The notes under the pieces: generated by a model
Databases searched by the model: none
What the model saw: the letters and a program-made list of their open reading frames with translations, nothing else
Told to the model about the DNA's origin: nothing
Position numbers and translations under genes: made by a program
NCBI GenBank assembly: GCA_900544525.1
Contig: UQVN01000035.1
Coordinates: 1 to 19,368 of the forward strand
DNA length: 19,368 nt
DNA from: an uncultured Eubacteriales bacterium
GTDB lineage: Bacteria > Bacillota > Clostridia > Lachnospirales > Lachnospiraceae
Reading direction: 5' to 3'
In this document: piece after piece, positions 14,302 through 19,368 of the stretch
Position numbering within the stretch: the first letter of the stretch is position 1
Layout of the letters: each line of letters begins with the position of its first letter

Positions 14302-16059
14302 TTATTTTACTGTTACTGTTACAACTTTTTTTGCTCCGTAGCAAGAGACTGTAATTTTTGCTGTTCCCTTTTTCTTTCCTGTAATCACACCAGTTTTACT
14401 TACGGTTGCAATTTTTTTATTGCTTGATGTATAAGAAATTGCTAATTTGGGTGAAACAGTCGCTTTTACTTTTGCTGTTTTTCCTGCTTTTACTGATACT
14501 TTTGTACTCGCTACTTTTAATGTAGGATTTTTTACAGTAATTGTCACTTTTTTGCTAATACCATTAGCAGTTACTGTAATTACCGCTTTTCCTGCTTTTT
14601 TTGCAGTTACTTTACCAGTGCCTGATACAGTTGCAACTTTCTTATTGCTTGATGTCCATGTTGCTTTTGATGATAATCCATGGATATTCGCTTTTAATGT
14701 TGTTGTTGTTCCTGCTGTTATTGTTGCTTTTGTCTTATTTAAAGTAATTGTTGGCTCAAATACAGAATAATCTATTTTTACTCTAGCCTCACAGTCACCT
14801 GCACCAGTTACTCCCATAACTGGAACATACATATGCACCCATGTATATTCTTGTCCTAATTCCACAGGAATAGAAACTGTTTTTGGATACGCCTTTCCTG
14901 CTACATTGCTATCTGTACTATCCGCCTTATTATATTCATCCACCACATTATAAGTAGATAATACTGTTGATGGTACTTTATCATAGGAAACTGGAATTTT
15001 ATTCGCATCATACTGAATATTTGTCATTAAATTTAATTCAGATAAATATCCGCTGAGCGTTCCTAATTTCATTGGAACAAATGTCATTGTTAAAGTTGCT
15101 TCTCCATCTTTTACTGTTAAAGTTCCTGTCTGTTTTACACCTGCATTTCCCATAGAAGCTTCGTTTTTATAGGCATGCCATAAACTAACGGGAACTTGAT
15201 ATTTTCCATCTTTTAGAGTAACTTTTACTTCACAAGTAGTGCTTACGCCATTTGCTGTTGCAGTAATTGTTGCTGTTCCCAATGACTTTGCTGTTACAAC
15301 TCCACTTTTTGAAACAGTTGCAACATTTTTGTCGCTTGAAGTATAAGTAACATTCTCATTATCTCCAAATACAGTTGCAGTTAATTTTGCAGTTTCCTTT
15401 GTAGATAATGTCAATTGGTTCTGAGATAAAAAGATACTTCCATCTATCGCTTTTATATTATCATAATCTAAAATTAAACGTGCTTCATGCTTCTTTCCAT
15501 ATCCAATGTAAGGAGCTGAAATAGGAACATAAATGCTAACAAGAATTTCATTTTCACCTATCGTAATTGGAAGCATCTGATCTTTTGGATATGCCTTCCC
15601 AGCTACTGTTGGATCTTTGCTATCTTCTGCATTATATTCATCCACTGTATTGTAAGTAGATAGTACAGTGGTTGGATTTTCTTTATAGCTATCAAGCGTT
15701 CCAGATTCGCTATATTTCATATCCGTTAAATAATTTAACTCTGATACATAAGTTGTTTTTCCCATAGTTGTCATTGATAGATAGGTAACAACTAAATTTG
15801 CTTTTCCATCTTTTACAATGATAGTTGCAGTCTGAGACAATGCTCCATTCCCTGAAGAAGCTTGATCTTTTGTCACATGCCACATTTTAACGGGAATACT
15901 ATAGACTCCATCTTCCAACTGAACACCTTTTGTTACCATTTGTGTTGTAATATCAGTTACAGTATTTGCAAGTACTGGTGTAGAAAACACAGATGATGTT
16001 ACAACAAGTGTTAAAGCCAATGCCATTGCTTGTTTCATTTTCAGATTTTTTTTAATCAT
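14302..16059 (-). CDS. Secreted NEAT-like heme protein with bacterial Ig-like (Big_2) domains
   Basis: This is a 585-residue exported protein. The order is: signal peptide (1-31, cleavage after VLA), NEAT-like module 1 (about 46-203), Big_2-type Ig domain (about 207-282), NEAT-like module 2 (about 283-433), and two more Big_2 domains (about 437-510 and 512-585). The Big_2 repeats show the recurrent 'TSSNKKVATVSxxGxVTAKK' pattern. Module 2 has the two candidate heme-ligand methionines M303 (ASMGN) and M415 (VPVMG). Module 1 has Ser at both places (S69 in ASSGN, S181 in VPIS), so it may not bind heme the same way. No LPxTG, membrane helix or S-layer motif is present. The Lys-rich C-terminal Ig domains may hold it on the anionic wall, or it may be released as a hemophore. 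AGGAG lies six bases before the ATG. It is the first gene of the operon. Confidence 0.85.
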   Translation of the reverse strand: MIKKNLKMKQAMALALTLVVTSSVFSTPVLANTVTDITTQMVTKGVQLEDGVYSIPVKMWHVTKDQASSGNGALSQTATIIVKDGKANLVVTYLSMTTMGKTTYVSELNYLTDMKYSESGTLDSYKENPTTVLSTYNTVDEYNAEDSKDPTVAGKAYPKDQMLPITIGENEILVSIYVPISAPYIGYGKKHEARLILDYDNIKAIDGSIFLSQNQLTLSTKETAKLTATVFGDNENVTYTSSDKNVATVSKSGVVTAKSLGTATITATANGVSTTCEVKVTLKDGKYQVPVSLWHAYKNEASMGNAGVKQTGTLTVKDGEATLTMTFVPMKLGTLSGYLSELNLMTNIQYDANKIPVSYDKVPSTVLSTYNVVDEYNKADSTDSNVAGKAYPKTVSIPVELGQEYTWVHMYVPVMGVTGAGDCEARVKIDYSVFEPTITLNKTKATITAGTTTTLKANIHGLSSKATWTSSNKKVATVSGTGKVTAKKAGKAVITVTANGISKKVTITVKNPTLKVASTKVSVKAGKTAKVKATVSPKLAISYTSSNKKIATVSKTGVITGKKKGTAKITVSCYGAKKVVTVTVK

Positions 16060-16077
16060 TTTCTTCTCCTCATTGCA

Positions 16078-16093
16078 CTCAATTCTACTTGAG
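16078..16093 (-). promoter_or_regulatory. Small leader hairpin before the heme operon
   Basis: CTCAA (16078-16082) and TTGAG (16089-16093) are complementary with a 6-base loop, just upstream of the Shine-Dalgarno site. It is short and may have no function. Confidence 0.25.
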
Positions 16094-16133
16094 ATTTTTT
16101 TATTCCTATTTACGTTTTCTTTTTTTATTTTGT

Positions 16134-16149
16134 ACTAGTTCGCACTAAT
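16134..16149. promoter_or_regulatory. Weaker second operator-like site in the heme operon leader
   Basis: ACTAG-N6-CTAAT matches 7 of the 10 arm bases of GTTAG-N6-CTAAC. Its centre is 19 bp (nearly two helical turns) from the centre of the strong site. The outer TAGTTCG (16136 onward) is also an inverted repeat of CGAACTA (16160-16166) in the strong site, which links the pair. Confidence 0.5.
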
Positions 16150-16168
16150 AAAGTTAGGACGAACTAAC
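16150..16168. promoter_or_regulatory. Operator at the heme operon promoter
   Basis: AAAGTTAG-N4-AACTAAC contains the perfect inverted repeat GTTAG (16153-16157) / CTAAC (16164-16168) with a 6-base centre. It overlaps the -10 box, so bound protein would block initiation. The same 15 fixed bases occur at the promoter of the regulator gene. Confidence 0.75.
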
Positions 16169-16195
16169 TATAATGTATAAACAATCAATTGTCAA
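16167..16195 (-). promoter_or_regulatory. Sigma-A promoter of the heme-uptake operon
   Basis: On the minus strand TTGACA (16190-16195) is a perfect -35, spaced exactly 17 bases from TATAGT (16167-16172). Transcription should start near 16160, inside the operator, giving a leader of about 100 bases before the first gene. Confidence 0.8.
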
Positions 16196-16210
16196 ACAGC
16201 ATTTGTTGCC

Positions 16211-16567
16211 CTATATGCAACTTATTTCTAACTCCTTCCATTTTTCTAATATCGCTTGGATTGTGCCATCAGAACAAGCTCCTATCATTTGATATGCTTC
16301 CTCAATCGCCCGTTTTTCTTCAATTCCTAAATTACATAATAATTCAATCACCTCCCGTAATTTCATAGAAAATTGTTCTACCTTCTCTCTTCCTTTTTCC
16401 GTCACTTGATGTCTCTCATCTAAAATCCCCTCTTTGATTGCCAGTGTAAAAACACGGCTTACTGTAGACTTATTTACCCCAGTTTCAATGGCTACCGATG
16501 TTACACTTCGCTCATTTTCTCTCAAGTTCAAATACGCTAGCAAATATTTCATTTGTAAAGCAGTCAC
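16211..16567 (-). CDS. Small winged-helix repressor, DtxR/MntR-like in shape
   Basis: This 118-residue DNA-binding protein has a helix-turn-helix at about 20-42 ('VTSVAIETGVNKSTVSRVFT'), a short wing (DERHQVTEKG, 50-59), then a helix pair, 'EQFSMKLREVIELLCNLGIE' followed by 'EEAYQMIGACSD'. This recalls the dimerisation and metal-site region of DtxR/MntR proteins, but their usual His/Glu/Cys ligands are not evident. The only His (H53) is in the wing, and Cys residues are at 78, 98 and 117. It may sense something other than divalent metal, such as heme, or may be MarR-like. The start is GTG, supported by AAGGAGG seven bases upstream. It lies immediately before the heme operon on the same strand, and its promoter and the operon promoter carry the same palindrome. 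It is therefore probably autoregulated and the repressor of the operon. No terminator separates it from the operon. Confidence 0.78.
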   Translation of the reverse strand: MTALQMKYLLAYLNLRENERSVTSVAIETGVNKSTVSRVFTLAIKEGILDERHQVTEKGREKVEQFSMKLREVIELLCNLGIEEKRAIEEAYQMIGACSDGTIQAILEKWKELEISCI

Positions 16568-16589
16568 TTATTTTCCTCCTTCATTTTCA

Positions 16590-16608
16590 AAAGTTAGCTT
16601 TAACTAAC
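16590..16608. promoter_or_regulatory. Operator at the regulator's own promoter
   Basis: AAAGTTAG-N4-AACTAAC has the perfect inverted repeat GTTAG (16593-16597) / CTAAC (16604-16608). It lies five bases downstream of the -10 box, across the expected transcription start. It is identical to the heme-operon operator except for the four central bases. Confidence 0.75.
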
Positions 16609-16613
16609 ATTGC

Positions 16614-16642
16614 ATTATATACAACTTGGAATTATTTGTCAA
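16614..16642 (-). promoter_or_regulatory. Consensus sigma-A promoter of the regulator gene
   Basis: On the minus strand TTGACA (16637-16642) and TATAAT (16614-16619) are both perfect and are separated by 17 bases. A promoter this strong in front of a repressor gene implies that it is held down by repression. Confidence 0.85.
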
Positions 16643-16682
16643 TAACCAAAAACACGCTTTGCGAGGAATTTCCTATAACATA

Positions 16683-16721
16683 AAAAAGAGATGACTAGAA
16701 CTCCTCTAATCATCTCTTTTT
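16683..16721 (-). terminator. Rho-independent terminator of the amino-acid ABC operon
   Basis: AAAAAGAGATGA (16683-16694) pairs with TCATCTCTTTTT (16710-16721), and TAGA/TCTA extend the stem inward past one mismatch. A T-run follows on the minus strand. It lies about 12 bases after the ATPase stop at 16733 and isolates the regulator gene. Confidence 0.85.
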
Positions 16722-16732
16722 ATGATTCACTT

Positions 16733-17455
16733 TTATAACACTTTACTTAAAAATGCTTTTGTACGTTCATTTTGTGGATTTCCAAATACATCTCTTGGAT
16801 ATCCTTCTTCTACAATGACTCCGCCGTCCATGAAAACAACACGATCCGCTACTTCTCTTGCAAATCCCATTTCATGAGTGACAACAACCATTGTCATTCC
16901 TTCTTCTGCAAGTTGTTTCATAACATCTAATACTTCGCCAACCATCTCTGGATCTAAGGCAGAAGTTGGTTCATCAAAAAGCATTACATTTGGTGACATA
17001 CATAATGCTCTTGCAATGGCAACACGCTGTTGCTGTCCACCAGATAATTGTGTTGGGTAATTTTTCGCTTTTGCTCCAACCCCAACACGCTCCAATAATT
17101 CCATTCCTTTTTTCTCGGCTTCTTGTTTTGAAAGAATTCCAAGTTTCACAGGAGCTAATGTTACATTATCAATAATATTTAAGTTTGGAAACAAATTAAA
17201 CTGTTGAAATACCATTCCCACATCTCTTCGAAAAGTATCAATGTTTGTTTTCTTATCGGTGGCATTGATTCCATCAATAATAATTTCTCCATCGGTTGGT
17301 ACTTCAAGAAGATTTAAACAGCGTAAAAATGTACTTTTACCAGAACCTGAAGGTCCAATAACACAAACACATTCGCCTTTTTTAATGTGGATATCAATTC
17401 CATTTAATACTTGTAATTTTCCAAAATGTTTATGCAAATTTCTAACGTGTATCAT
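16733..17455 (-). CDS. Polar amino-acid ABC transporter ATPase (GlnQ/ArtM type)
   Basis: This 240-residue ATPase subunit belongs to a type I amino-acid importer. Walker A is GPSGSGKST (residues 34-42), the signature is 'LSGGQQQRVAIARAL', Walker B is 'VMLFDEPTSALDPEMVGEVL', and 'VVVTHEMGFAREVADRVVFM' carries the switch His. All are typical of the GlnQ/HisP/ArtM group. The frame is open nine codons further upstream. The ATG at 17455, following AAAGGAGA by about 12 bases, gives the canonical 'MIHVRNLHKHFG' start and a 14-base overlap with the permease gene, so translation is coupled. It is the last gene of the operon and is followed by a strong terminator. Substrate specificity rests with the binding protein and is not determined. 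Confidence 0.94.
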   Translation of the reverse strand: MIHVRNLHKHFGKLQVLNGIDIHIKKGECVCVIGPSGSGKSTFLRCLNLLEVPTDGEIIIDGINATDKKTNIDTFRRDVGMVFQQFNLFPNLNIIDNVTLAPVKLGILSKQEAEKKGMELLERVGVGAKAKNYPTQLSGGQQQRVAIARALCMSPNVMLFDEPTSALDPEMVGEVLDVMKQLAEEGMTMVVVTHEMGFAREVADRVVFMDGGVIVEEGYPRDVFGNPQNERTKAFLSKVL

Positions 17456-18182
17456 TTCTACGAAGTCTCCTTTCAAAGGCATTTAAAAGCAATGATAAAA
17501 TCTTAATAATCACATAATAAATCACTGCAATTGAAATATAAGGAACAAATGGTTCATAAGTACGAGATACTAAGAACTGTCCCGCTTTCATAATATCTGC
17601 AACACCGATAAAACTAATAACCGATGTTTCTTTTACTAATACAATAAATTCATTTCCAAGTGCTGGTAAAATTGTCTTTATCGCCTGCGGAACAATAACA
17701 TAACGCATTGTCATTCCGTAGCTAAGACCTAAGGAACGCCCTGCTTCCATCTGTCCTTTATTGACCGATAAAATACCACCACGAATAATTTCTGCTACAT
17801 ACGCTCCACTATTTAATCCAAAAGCAAGCATACCTGCCATTAAAGACGCTTGACTTTTAAATATAATAAAATACATAATTACTAATTGAACAAGAGATGG
17901 TGTCCCTCTTATAATGTCAATATAAATCCCTGCTAAAGTAGAAAGAACCGTTCTTCTCCCTTTCTTTACTTCGGTCAATTTCATTAAAGCCAAAATAAAA
18001 CCAACGGCTACACCGATAACAACGGCAACTGCGGATACACCTAATGTCACTTTGAATCCATCTAAAAATAGTTTCCAACCATTCATATTGATCCAAGTAT
18101 TATAGATTTTTTCTCCCCATTCAGCAAACCAACTTTGATTGCTGAGCAAAGAAAAGAATCCAATTCCCATTAATCCATTCAT
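17442..18182 (-). CDS. Polar amino-acid ABC transporter permease
   Basis: This 246-residue permease of the His/Glu/Gln/Arg family has about five membrane segments. The cytoplasmic coupling motif is in 'EAGRSLGLSYGMTMRYVIVP', followed by 'QAIKTILPALGNEFIVLVKE' and 'TSVISFIGVADIMKAGQF', which are highly characteristic. A stretch of roughly 40 residues precedes the first conserved helix 'LFLDGFKVTLGVSAVAVVIG'. AAAGGA lies about nine bases before the ATG. It is the middle gene of the operon. The 191-base gap to the upstream binding-protein gene holds a hairpin and a possible extra promoter. A single permease gene implies that the transporter works as a permease homodimer with two copies of the ATPase. 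Confidence 0.94.
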   Translation of the reverse strand: MNGLMGIGFFSLLSNQSWFAEWGEKIYNTWINMNGWKLFLDGFKVTLGVSAVAVVIGVAVGFILALMKLTEVKKGRRTVLSTLAGIYIDIIRGTPSLVQLVIMYFIIFKSQASLMAGMLAFGLNSGAYVAEIIRGGILSVNKGQMEAGRSLGLSYGMTMRYVIVPQAIKTILPALGNEFIVLVKETSVISFIGVADIMKAGQFLVSRTYEPFVPYISIAVIYYVIIKILSLLLNAFERRLRRNDTR

Positions 18183-18235
18183 TTTCTTTTTTCCTTTCTC
18201 TTAATAATTTCTTCCTTCTCTTAAACTCTCAACTT

Positions 18236-18264
18236 CTTATATCATACTTTATCTATCGGATCAA
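18236..18264 (-). promoter_or_regulatory. Possible internal promoter before the permease gene
   Basis: On the minus strand TTGATC (18259-18264) and TATAAG (18236-18241) are spaced by 17 bases, downstream of the intercistronic hairpin. It may give extra permease/ATPase expression. Only the hexamers support it. Confidence 0.35.
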
Positions 18265-18291
18265 GAGAATCCAAATTTAATAACAGAAAAT

Positions 18292-18329
18292 GGGCTGTCA
18301 GAAGCCTTTTTCAGGTTTTTAGACAGCCC
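18292..18329 (-). terminator. Intercistronic hairpin/attenuator between binding protein and permease
   Basis: GGGCTGTC (18292-18299) and GACAGCCC (18322-18329) are perfect 8-bp arms. AAGCCT and AGGTTT extend the stem inward with wobble pairs. On the minus strand only a short TTTT follows, so termination is probably partial. This fits the usual excess of binding protein over membrane subunits in ABC importers. Confidence 0.65.
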
Positions 18330-18374
18330 TTCTTTCCTAATTTAAAAACGATATTTCTATTCTCTTATGATTGG

Positions 18375-19181
18375 TTATTTTGCATCATATTCTTCTGCAA
18401 GTTGATCTAATGTTCCATCTGCTTTTATTTCTGCCAATGCTTGATTCACCGCTTTCTTCAATTCATCCTGTCCCTTTGGCATTGCAATGGCATACTCTTC
18501 TACTACTGCTTCATCAACAACTACTTTGAGTTCATCTGGGTGCGCTTTTACAAACTGTTCTGCTGGAAGTGCATCAATGACAACGGCATCCACACCGCCA
18601 TTCATTAAGTCCACAACCGCATCTGCACCTTTGTTCATACGTTTTACTTCTACGCCTTTTACAACGCATTTCTCATCGCCTTCTGTTACAGATAAATCCC
18701 CTGTTGTTCCTTGTTGTACAGCAACTTTTTTTCCAGATAAATCATCAAATGTTTTAATTTCATTATTGTCTTTATTTACAATCATAACTTGACCAGATTG
18801 GAAATATCCATCGGAGAAATCCACTTGTTTTTTACGCTCTTCATCTGCTGTCATACCAGCAATTACCATATCAACTCCGCCTGTTGACATAGACATTAAA
18901 AGAGCATCAAAATCCATATTTTTAATTTCCACTTCAAAGCCTGCGCGCTTTCCAACCTCTTTGATTAATGCCATATCAAATCCATCTGGCTGTCCATTGT
19001 TATCCATATATTCAAATGGAGGAAATTCCGCATTTGTTCCAACAACAACCTTTGATGGAAGCCCACTAGAAGTTCCATTTTCTGTAGATGTCCCTGTTGT
19101 TCCCCCTGTGGAACTACCACAACCAGATAATAACATAACAGCAGTCATCATAACCGCTACGACTTTACCAAATTTTTTCAT
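18375..19181 (-). CDS. Amino-acid ABC transporter substrate-binding lipoprotein
   Basis: This 268-residue solute-binding protein of the SBP_bac_3 family, anchored as a lipoprotein, captures a polar or charged amino acid outside the membrane. The signal peptide ends in lipobox LLSGC (C21), followed by a Gly/Ser/Thr-rich linker. The mature part shows 'GTNAEFPPFEYMD', 'PDGFDMALIKEVGKRAGFEV', 'MTADEERKKQVDFSDGYFQS' (the Arg contacts the ligand carboxylate in the family) and 'KVAVQQGTTGDLSV'. The ligand could be arginine, cystine, glutamine or another polar amino acid and cannot be chosen from sequence alone. GGAGGG lies eight bases before the ATG. It is the first gene of the operon, with a good promoter upstream and an attenuating hairpin after its stop. 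Confidence 0.94.
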   Translation of the reverse strand: MKKFGKVVAVMMTAVMLLSGCGSSTGGTTGTSTENGTSSGLPSKVVVGTNAEFPPFEYMDNNGQPDGFDMALIKEVGKRAGFEVEIKNMDFDALLMSMSTGGVDMVIAGMTADEERKKQVDFSDGYFQSGQVMIVNKDNNEIKTFDDLSGKKVAVQQGTTGDLSVTEGDEKCVVKGVEVKRMNKGADAVVDLMNGGVDAVVIDALPAEQFVKAHPDELKVVVDEAVVEEYAIAMPKGQDELKKAVNQALAEIKADGTLDQLAEEYDAK

Positions 19182-19242
19182 TATTATTTCCCTCCAAATA
19201 GCTTTCTACTTCTATTATAAAACCTTTTATCAATTTATGTAT

Positions 19243-19271
19243 ATTTTATTACTAAAATTCATTTTTGTCAA
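19243..19271 (-). promoter_or_regulatory. Sigma-A promoter of the amino-acid ABC operon
   Basis: On the minus strand TTGACA (19266-19271) and TAAAAT (19243-19248) are separated by 17 bases. Transcription would start near 19236, about 55 bases before the binding-protein ATG. No T-box or riboswitch is recognisable in so short a leader. Confidence 0.7.
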
Positions 19272-19289
19272 ATGCATTTTTATGGTTTT

Positions 19290-19305
19290 TGGCTATTTTA
19301 AGCCA
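19290..19305. repeat. Short inverted repeat upstream of the amino-acid operon promoter
   Basis: TGGCT (19290-19294) and AGCCA (19301-19305) are complementary around a 6-base AT-only centre, 19 bases upstream of the -35 hexamer. On the plus strand a T-run follows, so it could be a weak terminator of a gene in that direction or a regulator site. It is too short to decide. Confidence 0.3.
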
Positions 19306-19368
19306 TTTTTATACAATACCACAATAATATTTATTCATATACATTAGTTTTTTATGCATTTTTTTCTT

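Noticed and set aside
14302..14770. Repeat array or collagen-like region
   Set aside because: The repeated Val/Thr/Ala/Lys text is explained by two homologous Big_2 Ig-like domains, not by tandem DNA repeats.
16060..16210. Fur box at the heme operon
   Set aside because: No 19-bp Fur-like inverted repeat (GATAATGATAATCATTATC type) is seen. The palindrome present is the GTTAG-N6-CTAAC operator.

Overview
The window is AT-rich, Gram-positive-type DNA from a low-GC Firmicute. Class II aldolase, several ECF/ABC systems, lipoprotein signal peptides, purine-rich Shine-Dalgarno sites and sigma-A promoters all fit a gut Clostridia member, most likely Lachnospiraceae. The family assignment is an inference from overall style, not from a marker gene. 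Every convincing gene lies on the minus strand, so transcription runs from high to low coordinates. No rRNA, tRNA, CRISPR array, transposase or phage gene was seen.

Right edge (16.7-19.3 kb): a polar amino-acid ABC importer (lipoprotein SBP, permease, ATPase) has a good promoter, a hairpin between SBP and permease that probably attenuates, and a terminator.

Centre (8.3-16.6 kb): this is the most interesting block. A small winged-helix repressor of DtxR/MntR-like shape is followed by six genes in one apparent operon. They encode a secreted NEAT/Ig-like protein, a membrane-anchored protein with two NEAT-like modules, a Shp-like membrane-anchored heme protein, an IsdE/HtsA-type heme lipoprotein, a FecCD permease and an ATPase. 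Genes 2 to 6 are coupled by overlaps or gaps of a few bases, and the operon ends at a strong terminator. It reads as a surface-to-cytoplasm heme relay parallel to streptococcal Shr-Shp-HtsABC. The repressor gene and the six-gene operon each have a TTGACA promoter with 17-bp spacing. Next to both -10 boxes lies the same operator, AAAGTTAG-N4-AACTAAC, and a weaker second copy lies 19 bp further down the operon leader.

Left half (0-8.2 kb): an ECF transporter S component plus a class V aminotransferase form a small unit whose promoter carries three CCAGTT repeats spaced about 25 bp. Next come a large MalT-like LuxR regulator with a degenerate Walker A and a long hairpin-rich 3' region, hemB (zinc-type porphobilinogen synthase), a class II fructose-bisphosphate aldolase, and an AraC-family regulator with a cupin sensor domain. 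The gap between hemB and the aldolase holds a small reading frame broken at a T7 run.

Starts of several genes were moved downstream of the longest open frame where a Shine-Dalgarno site or promoter position decides it (aldolase, hemB, ECF S component, FecCD permease, Shp-like protein, amino-acid ATPase).
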